Numbered from the stretch's first letter, positions 1 through 7,783 are shown. The stretch: 29,673 nt of DNA from an uncultured Muribaculaceae bacterium (GCA_905209725.1 CAJLTZ010000023.1:1-29673); one strand, 5' to 3'. Made by a program: numbers and translations. Notes: generated by a model not told the origin, from the sequence alone.

Positions 1-10
1 TGCATCAAAA

Positions 11-54
11 ATCGGTCGCCCCTGCATTAACATTTTTTATGGGATGGGGTCTTA
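11..54 (+). repeat. Dispersed ~40-bp repeat, copy 1
   Basis: This copy ends in the block ATGGGATGGGGTCTTAT and contains TGCATTAACATTTTTT. The same block recurs at 218-259 on this strand and at 29621-29662 on the other strand. It lies at the very edge of the window and no gene explains it. The three copies share the core ACATTTTTT-(A/G)-TGGGATGGGGTC and diverge more on the GTCGC side. Confidence 0.8.
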
Positions 55-86
55 TTAAAAGTGAAATTTTTAGCCGGCAGGATGAA

Positions 87-114
87 TGCAAAAAAAATTA
101 TTATTTTTTTCGCA
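87..114. repeat. AT-rich near-perfect palindrome upstream of argR
   Basis: Two 14-base arms (87-100 and 101-114) are inverted copies with two mismatches and no loop, made of TGCA/TGCG ends and A/T runs. It could be a cruciform-prone or protein-binding site. It does not match the classical ARG box closely enough for me to call it one. Confidence 0.45.
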
Positions 115-143
115 AATATTTTAATTATTCGGATTTTTATTAC

Positions 144-203
144 TAAATTTGCCCGACAAGGAACAAATCTATCTTGATTACTAACTACTATCCGGATAAT
201 TTG
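144..203 (+). promoter_or_regulatory. Candidate promoters of argR
   Basis: Two Bacteroidetes-like -7 boxes are visible. TAAATTTG at 144-151 fits the TAnnTTTG consensus but lacks a clear -33 element. ATAATTTG at 196-203 is off by one base in the box but has TTG at 174-176, 19 bases upstream. The second would give a leader of about 90 nt containing repeat copy 2. The choice between them is inference. Confidence 0.35.
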
Positions 204-217
204 CTTACACCAAAAAA

Positions 218-259
218 AATCAGTCGCACTGCGATGACATTTTTTGTGGGATGGGGTCA
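218..259 (+). repeat. Dispersed ~40-bp repeat, copy 2 (argR leader)
   Basis: This is a direct repeat of copy 1 with core GACATTTTTTGTGGGATGGG. It lies between the likely argR promoter and the argR start at 299, so it is probably transcribed in the argR leader. On the GTCGC side it carries a small palindrome, TCGCACTGCGA. Confidence 0.8.
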
Positions 260-298
260 TAGAACATTCCTAATATCAAATTTTTAACTACATGAAGC

Positions 299-796
299 AT
301 GAAAAATCGAAAAAAAAGAGTTGAGCTGATGGTCGAGCTCATCAAAACCCGCAGCATCGGGAGTCAGGAAGAGTTATCCAATGCGCTTTACGAGCATGGT
401 TACAAAGTAACACAAGCCACGCTGAGCCGTGACATGAAAATGCTGAAGATATCAAAGGTCGCTACCGACTCAGGATCATATATGTATATCCTTCCTGACA
501 GCAACGACCTTAAAGACAAATTATTGGCCAACGGACACCATCAGATCAGGGCGAATCATCAGACAGGATTCGTGTCGCTCACCTTCTCGGGCAACCTCGC
601 CGTGATCAAGACCCGCAACGGCTATGCGCAGGGAATTGCCTACGATATAGAAATGTGCAATCCGCCTGAGATCCTCGGCACTGTGCCGGGAACCAATACC
701 ATAATAGCCGTGCTTCGTGAAGGCATCACTCACGAACAGGCCACACATGCTCTCTCCAAGGTGCTACCAATCGACAGGAAAGTGCCTATATATTAA
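299..796 (+). CDS. argR: ArgR-family arginine repressor with altered ligand motif
   Basis: This 165-residue protein has the usual length and two-domain layout of ArgR/AhrC. Residues 1-65 form the winged-helix DNA-binding domain with the family signature SQEEL...VTQATLSRDMKML. Residues ~90-160 form the hexamerisation and ligand domain (AVIKTRNGYAQGIAYDIE, then ILGTVPGTNTII). In E. coli ArgR and B. subtilis AhrC this last motif reads GT(I)xGDDT, and the two aspartates contact L-arginine; here the pair is Thr132-Asn133. DNA binding should be retained, while arginine sensing may be altered or lost (inference). The gene sits 14 bases upstream of an argC-like gene, so the two are probably co-transcribed. 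The start at 299 is chosen because the winged-helix domain begins immediately after it. Confidence 0.93.
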   Translation: MKNRKKRVELMVELIKTRSIGSQEELSNALYEHGYKVTQATLSRDMKMLKISKVATDSGSYMYILPDSNDLKDKLLANGHHQIRANHQTGFVSLTFSGNLAVIKTRNGYAQGIAYDIEMCNPPEILGTVPGTNTIIAVLREGITHEQATHALSKVLPIDRKVPIY

Positions 797-810
797 CCGA
801 TAAATAAAAT

Positions 811-1770
811 ATGATAAAAGCAGCGATTCTGGGTGGCCACACCGATGAAGGTGGCGAATTGATACGCATCCTTGCGATGCATCCTGATGTGGAGATTGTA
901 GCGGCGCAGGCCGCAGGACATGAGGGACGACCAATCACATCCCGTCATCACGGGCTGATAGGAGAAACGGACCTTACCTTCACTTCCACCATCGATTATC
1001 AGAAATGCGACGTGCTCTTCGTGTGCGGCAACTCAATCGACGCCTCCGGCTTCAATCACCTTCGCATGGAGCGCCCCGACCTGAAAATCATATGCTTTCA
1101 TCCGGTGAAGGGTGTGGACATGACTGCCTCGGGCACTGTATATGGTCTTCCGGAAATTTATCGCAAACTTCTTGTGCGCGGAAGCACTGCCGCTTTCCTC
1201 CCCTCTCCGTTTGCGTCAATGGCGCTGGTGGCATTATATCCCCTTGCCCTGCATCTTCTATTGCGCGGCGACATCAGCATCTCTCTCTCCGCTCCGGAGG
1301 CGATCCTTGAGGAATATTCCATCGAGAAGGCTCGGCAGGAAATTGAATATCATTTGCGCGAGGCTCAGCGGAGCTTTGAGGGCAATGTGGAAATCAAAGC
1401 TGCCAAATCTAAGTCGCGGCGCTCGGCCATCATGGAAATCGAGATGGAATGCGCGCTCGACTATGCCGCCCTACTTGATCTCTATGAAATCTACTCCGAC
1501 CATAATTTCGCCTTTGCCGTGACGCAAAAGACGGGAGTGTCGGAAGTGGCCGGCACCAACAAATGCATCGTGACTCCCGGCATGCCTTCATCGGGCAGAG
1601 TGACACTGAGCGTGGCAGCCGACTGCCGTCTGCGCGGCGCCGCCGGTGAGGCTGTGCATGTGATGAACCTGATGTTCGGACTGCACGAGCGCACGGGACT
1701 CGCACTAAAGGCTATCGACTATCAGCCTGTGGACGCCTCTCCCGATAATGACATCCCTTTTTACGGATAA
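811..1770 (+). CDS. ArgC-like protein lacking the catalytic cysteine (probable pseudoenzyme)
   Basis: This 319-residue protein is homologous along its length to N-acetyl-gamma-glutamyl-phosphate reductase (ArgC), the NADPH-dependent third step of arginine synthesis. Supporting similarity includes GGELIRIL near residue 17, GETDLTFT at 51-58, VYGLPE at 110-115 and the C-terminal GTNKC...RGAAGEAVHVMNLMFGL. The active-site signature xPGC[FY]AT reads LPSPFAS at 130-136, so the nucleophilic Cys is Pro133 and the Gly is Ser132. The following SGxSGAG segment is missing, with the Cys-to-His interval about 12 residues short of my recollection of Bacteroides ArgC. The N-terminal dinucleotide loop (GGHTDEGGEL) is also changed. 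His181 may align with the catalytic His but lacks the PEI context. The frame is open throughout, so it is not a simple pseudogene. It cannot be expected to act as a reductase; a binding or regulatory role with ArgR is speculation. Confidence 0.9.
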   Translation: MIKAAILGGHTDEGGELIRILAMHPDVEIVAAQAAGHEGRPITSRHHGLIGETDLTFTSTIDYQKCDVLFVCGNSIDASGFNHLRMERPDLKIICFHPVKGVDMTASGTVYGLPEIYRKLLVRGSTAAFLPSPFASMALVALYPLALHLLLRGDISISLSAPEAILEEYSIEKARQEIEYHLREAQRSFEGNVEIKAAKSKSRRSAIMEIEMECALDYAALLDLYEIYSDHNFAFAVTQKTGVSEVAGTNKCIVTPGMPSSGRVTLSVAADCRLRGAAGEAVHVMNLMFGLHERTGLALKAIDYQPVDASPDNDIPFYG

Positions 1771-1780
1771 ATAAGCAGTG

Positions 1781-1800
1781 AAGTCGCTCCTCGACTTTTC
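1781..1800 (+). terminator. Weak hairpin terminator after the argC-like gene
   Basis: Arms AAGTCG (1781-1786) and CGACTT (1792-1797) enclose a 5-base loop and are followed by a short run of T. It lies 11 bases after the stop and ahead of the separate promoter for ssb. The stem is short, so termination may be partial. Confidence 0.45.
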
Positions 1801-1848
1801 TGAGAAATGTTTTACATAGGTAAATAAGGGATATTCATTAATTTTTAT

Positions 1849-1856
1849 TATATTTG
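1849..1856 (+). promoter_or_regulatory. -7 box of the ssb promoter
   Basis: TATATTTG matches the Bacteroidetes -7 consensus TAnnTTTG exactly and is followed by C. I see no TTTG at the -33 position. It would start transcription near 1863, giving a leader of about 75 nt before ssb at 1940. Confidence 0.5.
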
Positions 1857-1939
1857 CAAACGCAATGACGCCTGAAGCCTTCAGCGTTTTGGTCGGCATT
1901 CCGCAATTCGCAATCACACAACCCTAAAACCACGGAGTA

Positions 1940-2278
1940 ATGTCGGTGAATAAAGTGATATTGATAGGCTATATCGGCAACGACCCGGAGATGCGCTATC
2001 CGGAGCCGGATCGACCGATAGCATACGTTTCGCTCGCCACCAACGAGCGTAACCCCGTCACCCAGAGCGAAATCACTGAATGGCACCGACTCGTGATGAC
2101 CGGCCAGAACGCCCGTCTCGCGGAGCGCTATATAAGAAAAGGATCGCGAATCTATGTGGAAGGCCGCCTCAAAAGCCGCGAATATGAGGATAAGCTCAAG
2201 ATTCGCAGAAGAATCACGGAGATTATCGTCGACCAGGTGGAATTGCTCGGCCGTTCAAGCCAACAGGAAGCCAATTGA
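1940..2278 (+). CDS. ssb: Single-stranded DNA-binding protein, short form without acidic tail
   Basis: This 112-residue protein is almost wholly an SSB OB-fold: MSVNKVILIGYIGNDPEMRY at the N-terminus, FxxW-like EWHRLVMTGQNARLAERYIRKGSRIYVEGRL in the middle, and ITEIIVDQVELLG closing the fold. SSB binds and protects single-stranded DNA in replication and repair. Typical SSBs carry a disordered region ending in an acidic tip (DDDxPF) that recruits partners; here the protein stops at SSQQEAN with no tip. It may therefore be an accessory SSB, or it may rely on partners in another way (inference). It lies between the argC-like gene and speA, with its own -7 box upstream. Confidence 0.93.
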   Translation: MSVNKVILIGYIGNDPEMRYPEPDRPIAYVSLATNERNPVTQSEITEWHRLVMTGQNARLAERYIRKGSRIYVEGRLKSREYEDKLKIRRRITEIIVDQVELLGRSSQQEAN

Positions 2279-2332
2279 TGCTTCATCAAACTGATTAACA
2301 AGAAATTCATATCTATAACACCCATTGAAAGA

Positions 2333-4231
2333 ATGAGAAAATGGCGTATTGAGGATTCAGCCGAGGCCTATAATGTGCCGGGCTGGGGCCTCAAATATTT
2401 TTCTATCAATGAAGCCGGCCATGTGCAGGTCACACCCCGCCCCGGCGGCGCGGCTATCGACCTCAAAGAGGTGATGGACACTCTCCAGCTCCGCGATGTG
2501 GATGCTCCATTGTTGCTTCGTTTTCCAGATATCCTCGACGACAGAATCAGAAAAATCTCCGAATGCTTCAAACGTGCCGCTGAGGAATACAACTACAAGG
2601 CGAAAAACTTCATCGTTTACCCCATCAAGGTGAATCAGATGCGCCCGGTGGTGGATGAAATCGTAAGCCACGGAAATAAATACAACATTGGCCTGGAGGC
2701 CGGCTCCAAGCCCGAACTCCACGCCGTGCTCGCCGTGAACACTCACGAAAATTCCATCATCGTCTGCAACGGCTATAAGGATGAGGATTATGTGGAACTT
2801 GCCCTGCTCGCTCAGAAAATGGGACGGAGAATCTTCCTTGTGGTGGAAAAGATAAATGAGTTGAAACTTATCTCCAGCGTGTCGAAACGCCTGGGAATCA
2901 AACCCAATATCGGCATCAGAATCAAGCTCTCTTCTTCTGGCTCAGGAAAATGGGAAGAGTCTGGAGGCGATGTAAGCAAATTCGGACTCAATTCCTCCGA
3001 ACTGCTTACTGCCCTTGAATATCTTGAGAAAAACAAGATGGCCGACTGTCTGCGACTTATTCATTTCCACATCGGGAGCCAGATCACCAAAATCCGCCGC
3101 ATTAAGAATGCTCTCCGCGAGGCGATGCAATTCTATGTGCAGCTTTCGAAGGCAGGATTCAACATCGACTTCGTGGACATAGGTGGCGGCCTTGGAGTGG
3201 ACTATGACGGCACACGCTCTTCATCGGGCGAAAACTCCATGAATTATTCCATCCAGGAATATGTCAACGACTCCGTGTCGGCTCTTGTGGATGTCTGCGA
3301 AAAAAACAATCTGCGCCAGCCCAACATTATCACTGAAAGCGGACGTTCGCTCACAGCCCATCATTCCGTATTGATTATACAGGTGCTCGAAACTGCACAA
3401 CTTCCCATTTGGCGCGATGACGAAACTTTGGGAGAAAATCCACATGAACTGGCTGTGGAACTCTATAATATCTGGGACAAAATCGACCAGTCGCGTGTGT
3501 TTGAGGACTGGCACGACGCCCTTCAGATCCGTGAAGAGGCATTGGAGCGTTTCAGCCTCGGGCTGCTCGACCTGAAGACCCGCGCACAGATTGAGAAACT
3601 TTTCTGGAGCGTGGCACGCGATGTGCGCGACCTCACCAGATCCATGAAGCATCCGCCGGAAGAGCTCCGCAAAGCTGCGCGCATGCTCCCCGAAAAATAT
3701 TTCTGCAATTTCTCACTCTTCCAGTCGCTGCCCGACAGTTGGGCCATCGACCAGATGTTCCCTATAATGCCCATCTCACGGCTGGACGAGAAACCCACCC
3801 ATGAATGCACCATTCAGGACGTGACTTGCGACTCCGATGGAAAGATATCCCGCTTCGTGGCTCCTCAGGGATGTTCGTATTCTTTGCCCGTGCATGAAAT
3901 CAAGGGCTCGGAACCTTATTACCTTGGCGTGTTCCTTGTAGGTGCATATCAGGAGATTCTCGGCGACCTCCACAATCTCTTCGGCGACACCAACGCCGTG
4001 CACGTTACCCTCTCTAAGGATGGCTATGAGATTGCACAGGTGATCGACGGTGAAACTGTGGCCGATGTGCTTGATTATGTGGAATACAGCCCGAAGAAAC
4101 TCGTGCGCAATCTCGAATCATGGGTGGCATCCTCTCTGAAACGTGGCGTGATCACTGCCGACGAAGGACGCCAGTTCCTCAATAATTACCGTTCCGGACT
4201 TTACGGATACACATATCTGGAACGCGACTGA
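2333..4231 (+). CDS. speA: Biosynthetic arginine decarboxylase (PLP-dependent)
   Basis: SpeA converts L-arginine to agmatine and CO2, the first step of the agmatine route to putrescine and spermidine; it is a cytosolic fold-III PLP enzyme. The 632-residue length is normal. The PLP lysine is Lys99 in FIVYPIKVNQM, HFHIGSQ lies at 244-250, the phosphate-binding glycines at 283-288 (DIGGGLG), NIITESGRS at 331-339, and the catalytic cysteine Cys499 is in QDVTCDSDG near the C-terminal domain. It follows ssb by 54 bases, so the two may share a transcript. It is the only clearly functional arginine-consuming gene near argR, which makes it a plausible target or partner of that regulator (inference). 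TruA starts 27 bases after its stop. Confidence 0.96.
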   Translation: MRKWRIEDSAEAYNVPGWGLKYFSINEAGHVQVTPRPGGAAIDLKEVMDTLQLRDVDAPLLLRFPDILDDRIRKISECFKRAAEEYNYKAKNFIVYPIKVNQMRPVVDEIVSHGNKYNIGLEAGSKPELHAVLAVNTHENSIIVCNGYKDEDYVELALLAQKMGRRIFLVVEKINELKLISSVSKRLGIKPNIGIRIKLSSSGSGKWEESGGDVSKFGLNSSELLTALEYLEKNKMADCLRLIHFHIGSQITKIRRIKNALREAMQFYVQLSKAGFNIDFVDIGGGLGVDYDGTRSSSGENSMNYSIQEYVNDSVSALVDVCEKNNLRQPNIITESGRSLTAHHSVLIIQVLETAQLPIWRDDETLGENPHELAVELYNIWDKIDQSRVFEDWHDALQIREEALERFSLGLLDLKTRAQIEKLFWSVARDVRDLTRSMKHPPEELRKAARMLPEKYFCNFSLFQSLPDSWAIDQMFPIMPISRLDEKPTHECTIQDVTCDSDGKISRFVAPQGCSYSLPVHEIKGSEPYYLGVFLVGAYQEILGDLHNLFGDTNAVHVTLSKDGYEIAQVIDGETVADVLDYVEYSPKKLVRNLESWVASSLKRGVITADEGRQFLNNYRSGLYGYTYLERD

Positions 4232-4258
4232 ACATTCTCATTAGACCCTATAGGAGCG

Positions 4259-5050
4259 ATGCGGTATTTTCTGGAACTGGCCTACGACGGCTCGGCGTTT
4301 CATGGCTGGCAGCGTCAGCCGAATGCCATCAGCGTGCAGGAACGGATAGAGGATTCCCTCTCTATCCTGCTGCGCACTTCCACCCCTATTGTGGGAGCGG
4401 GACGCACCGACACCGGCGTGAATGCCCGCAGAATGTATGCGCATTTCGACTCTGATCATCCCATAGCTGATGCCGCGGCTTTCCTCCGCGGCATCAATCG
4501 TTTGTGCGGTCGTGAGATTGCCATCCGCAGGCTGATTCCTGTGGCCGATGACGCGCATGCCCGCTTCGACGCCACACGTCGCACTTACCGCTATTTCGTA
4601 ACCTTCGAAAAATCCCCCTTCCTGCGCCATATGTCGTGGCAGTCCCCCTCCCCACTCGCCATTGACGCCATGAATGAGGCCGCCGCAATCCTTCTTCACA
4701 CCGACGACTTCACATCTTTTGCCAAATTGCATTCTGATGCCAAAACCAATATCTGCAGAGTGGACACCGCTCTCTGGGAGCCATGGCATAATGATTTCGG
4801 CATACCCGGAATCCAATTCACCATAGCAGCCGACAGGTTTCTCCGCAATATGGTCAGGGCTGTGGTAGGTACGCTTGTGAACGTGGGAAGAGGGAAACTG
4901 GATATCGATGGATTTCAAAGAGTGGTGGAGGCAAAAGACAGATGCTCTGCCGGAACCTCCATGCCTGCCGAAGCGTTGTTTCTCTGGGATGTGGAGTATC
5001 CCTACATTCAGAATCAGCACTCCCCTAAAACCCAAAATACATTGCTATGA
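4259..5050 (+). CDS. truA: tRNA pseudouridine(38-40) synthase
   Basis: TruA isomerises uridines 38-40 in the anticodon arm of many tRNAs to pseudouridine. The N-terminus MRYFLELAYDGSAFHGWQRQ is diagnostic, and the catalytic aspartate is Asp51 in GAGRTDTGVNA. The C-terminal half contains FLRNMVRAVVGTLVNVGRGK, another strong family signature. The length of 263 residues is normal. The stop overlaps the next start: TGA at 5048-5050 shares bases with the ligA ATG at 5047, so the two genes are very probably translationally coupled. Confidence 0.97.
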   Translation: MRYFLELAYDGSAFHGWQRQPNAISVQERIEDSLSILLRTSTPIVGAGRTDTGVNARRMYAHFDSDHPIADAAAFLRGINRLCGREIAIRRLIPVADDAHARFDATRRTYRYFVTFEKSPFLRHMSWQSPSPLAIDAMNEAAAILLHTDDFTSFAKLHSDAKTNICRVDTALWEPWHNDFGIPGIQFTIAADRFLRNMVRAVVGTLVNVGRGKLDIDGFQRVVEAKDRCSAGTSMPAEALFLWDVEYPYIQNQHSPKTQNTLL

Positions 5051-7050
5051 CACCACGCGAAGAGATTGAAGGTCTCCGTCAGGAGATCAACCGGCATAAC
5101 TATAACTATTATGCGCTTAATGCCCCCACCATTTCGGATTATGATTTCGACCACCTGCTCAAAGAGCTTGAACGGCTTGAAAAGGAGAATCCGGAATTTT
5201 ATGATCCGCTGTCGCCCACACAGCGCGTGGGCAGCGACCTTTCGAAGGGCTTTGAGCATGTGGTGCATGCCCGGCCGATGATGTCGCTGGCCAACACATA
5301 TTCCGTTGGGGAGGTAGACGAATGGTTTGAGAGGGTTCGCAAGGCTCTTGAGGGGGAGGAATTCGACATCGTTGGAGAGATGAAATTCGATGGCACGTCG
5401 ATTTCGCTCACTTATAGTCATGGACGGCTTGTTCGCGCTGTGACACGCGGCGACGGCACCCAAGGCGACGACGTGACCGCCAATGTGAAGACCATTCGCA
5501 GCATTCCGCTACAACTTCTGCCGGGCAACTGGCCAGAAGAGTTTGAGATCCGCGGGGAGATTCTGATGCCCTGGGCAGTGTTCGAAAAACTCAATGCCGA
5601 GCGAGCCTATAATGAGGAGCCCCTCTTCGCCAATCCGCGCAATGCTGCTTCCGGCACCCTCAAGACGCAGGATTCCCGCGAGGTGGCCCGCCGTCATCTC
5701 GATGCCCGTTTCTATTATCTTCTTTCCGACCATCTACCCTCCGATTCGCATTTCGAGAATATGGAGATTGCACGCACATGGGGATTCAAGGTGTCAAAGG
5801 CCATGGTGCGACTGAAAACTCTCCAGGATGTGGATGAATTCATCGCCTATTGGGATGAGCACCGCAAGGAACTTCCTGTGGCCACCGACGGCCTCGTATT
5901 CAAGGTGGATTCACTTCGCCAGCAGCTAAATTTAGGCTATCGCGCAAAGTCGCCGCGCTGGGCAGTGGCATTCAAGTTCAATCCCGAACGCGCCTGCACG
6001 CCGCTGCGCTTTGTATCGTTCGAAACGGGTCGCATGGGAATTGTGACTCCTGTGGCCAACCTGGAGCCTGTGCAACTTTCGGGCACCATCGTGAAGCGTG
6101 CCTCGCTCCATAATGACGATATTATCCAGGAACTCGACATCCACCAGGGCGACTCTCTCTATGTGGAGAAAGCCGGTGAGATTATTCCTCAGATCACAGG
6201 CGTTGACCTCTCGCAACGTCCCGAAGGGGCAGCGAAGATAGTGTTTGTGACAGAATGCCCCGAATGTGGCACACCCCTTACCCGCATCTATGGGGAGGCT
6301 GCCTGGTGCTGTCCAAACAAATATGGCTGCCGGCCGCAGATCACTGGACGCATCGAGCATTTCTGCGCCCGACGCATGATGAATATCGACGGCATCGGCG
6401 AGGAAACTGCCGAATTGCTTTATGAATGCGGGCTTGTGGAACGCATCGGCCAGATATATGACCTTACCGAAGAACGACTCACTGCTCTCGACCGCATTGG
6501 CCCGAAGAGCGCCAAACGAATCATCGACGGCATCGAACTCAGCAAGCAGGTGCCATTTGAACGAGTGATATATGCATTGTCGATCCCGAATGTGGGTGAA
6601 ACCACCGCCAAACGCCTCGCCATGGCCGTCAAAAGTATGGATCATATGCAGGAAATGGAGGTAGAGGAACTCTCAGCCATCGAGGACATTGGTCCGGTAA
6701 TTGCCAAGAACATCTACGATTTCCTGCGAGAACCGATAAATACCCGCAATATCGAAGACCTCAAACGCGCAGGCGTACAGATGCAGCTAAGCGAGGAAAA
6801 GATGCTGCCTGCCGGCGATGCTCTTGCAGGAAAAACTATAGTGATTTCCGGCACATTCAGTAATCATAGCCGCGATGAATATAAGGATATAATTGTGGCG
6901 CAGGGTGGCAAAAACGCCGGTAGCATCTCGAAGAAGACGAGTTTCGTGCTCGCCGGAGAGAATATGGGACCGGCCAAGCGCGAGAAATGTGAGAAACTCG
7001 GCATCCCACTAGTAAGCGAAGAGGAGTTCCTCTCGATGATTGATGATTGA
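5047..7050 (+). CDS. ligA: NAD+-dependent DNA ligase
   Basis: LigA seals nicks in double-stranded DNA using NAD+, essential for Okazaki-fragment joining and repair. Domain Ia (HNYNYYALNAPTISDYDFD) begins the protein, followed by the adenylation domain with active-site Lys113 in GEMKFDGTS, an OB domain, a four-cysteine zinc finger (CPECGTP...CCPNKYGC, ~residues 405-430), a helix-hairpin-helix region with IDGIGEETAELL, IGPKSAKRI and IEDIGPVIAKNI, and a C-terminal BRCT domain (LAGKTIVISGTFSN onward). The length of 667 residues is standard. The ATG overlaps the truA stop. Three copies of a heptamer, GATGATT at 7035-7055, straddle the stop codon, so repeat slippage could lengthen or change the last residues. 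Confidence 0.97.
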   Translation: MTPREEIEGLRQEINRHNYNYYALNAPTISDYDFDHLLKELERLEKENPEFYDPLSPTQRVGSDLSKGFEHVVHARPMMSLANTYSVGEVDEWFERVRKALEGEEFDIVGEMKFDGTSISLTYSHGRLVRAVTRGDGTQGDDVTANVKTIRSIPLQLLPGNWPEEFEIRGEILMPWAVFEKLNAERAYNEEPLFANPRNAASGTLKTQDSREVARRHLDARFYYLLSDHLPSDSHFENMEIARTWGFKVSKAMVRLKTLQDVDEFIAYWDEHRKELPVATDGLVFKVDSLRQQLNLGYRAKSPRWAVAFKFNPERACTPLRFVSFETGRMGIVTPVANLEPVQLSGTIVKRASLHNDDIIQELDIHQGDSLYVEKAGEIIPQITGVDLSQRPEGAAKIVFVTECPECGTPLTRIYGEAAWCCPNKYGCRPQITGRIEHFCARRMMNIDGIGEETAELLYECGLVERIGQIYDLTEERLTALDRIGPKSAKRIIDGIELSKQVPFERVIYALSIPNVGETTAKRLAMAVKSMDHMQEMEVEELSAIEDIGPVIAKNIYDFLREPINTRNIEDLKRAGVQMQLSEEKMLPAGDALAGKTIVISGTFSNHSRDEYKDIIVAQGGKNAGSISKKTSFVLAGENMGPAKREKCEKLGIPLVSEEEFLSMIDD

Positions 7051-7112
7051 TGATTGATAGTCGCGGAGTGACTGCCCTATAATTCAAAATTTAAAAATAA
7101 ATTATAAATGCC

Positions 7113-7757
7113 ATGAAAACTTCACCCTCATTATTGTCGGCAAATTTTGCCAGCCTCATGCCCGACCTTGAGATGATAAATGAGTCGAGCGCGGATTATC
7201 TGCATCTCGACGTGATGGACGGCGTGTTTGTGCCTAACATCTCATTTGGATTTCCGGTAATGAAGGCCGTTGCAAAAGTGTGCCGCAAACCGCTCGACGT
7301 GCATCTGATGATTGTGGAGCCGCAAAAGTGGATTTCACAGGTGCGCGACCTCGGAGCAGAAATCATGAATGTACATCAGGAGGCCTGTCTCCACCTGCAC
7401 AGTTGTGTACAGCAGATTCATCAGGCCGGAATGAAGGCGGGCGTTACCCTTTGCCCCGCCACCCCGGTGGATACGCTGAAGGACATTATTGGCGACCTTG
7501 ACCTCGTGTTGCTTATGTCGGTGAACCCCGGTTTCGGAGGCCAGCCCTTCATCGAGCACACCATTACCAAACTTCATGACCTTGTGGAACTGAAGCGCAA
7601 AACCAACAGCCACGCCATGATTGAGATCGACGGCGGAGTGAATCTCGAGACAGGCCGTCGCCTGGCGGAGACCGGAGCGGAAGTGCTTGTGGCCGGCAGC
7701 TATGTCTTTGGCGCCCCCGACCCGAAAGCCGCCATCGCCGCCCTCGAAGCCCTCTAA
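7113..7757 (+). CDS. rpe: Ribulose-phosphate 3-epimerase
   Basis: Rpe interconverts D-ribulose 5-phosphate and D-xylulose 5-phosphate in the pentose phosphate pathway. It is a TIM barrel of normal length (214 residues). The metal and catalytic residues are visible: His31 and Asp33 in HLDVMDG, His64 in LDVHLMI, and Asp173 in IEIDGGV; the phosphate-binding MSVNPGFGGQ loop is at 135-144. The start at 7113 gives the normal SPSLLSANFA beginning. It follows ligA by 62 bases and ends in a strong hairpin terminator. Confidence 0.96.
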   Translation: MKTSPSLLSANFASLMPDLEMINESSADYLHLDVMDGVFVPNISFGFPVMKAVAKVCRKPLDVHLMIVEPQKWISQVRDLGAEIMNVHQEACLHLHSCVQQIHQAGMKAGVTLCPATPVDTLKDIIGDLDLVLLMSVNPGFGGQPFIEHTITKLHDLVELKRKTNSHAMIEIDGGVNLETGRRLAETGAEVLVAGSYVFGAPDPKAAIAALEAL

Positions 7758-7783
7758 AAAGATCATCCCTACAAAATAAAGCA

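Noticed and set aside
27..260. 77-codon minus-strand frame with TPSHKKC at both ends
   Set aside because: The repeated peptide is simply the translation of the two DNA repeat copies; the middle is AT-rich low-complexity sequence.
299..1770. Calling argC a functional reductase
   Set aside because: The overall homology is clear, but the nucleophilic cysteine and neighbouring glycine loop are absent, so the usual enzymatic label would mislead.
4241..5035. 264-codon minus-strand frame
   Set aside because: Antisense to truA; no recognisable motif.
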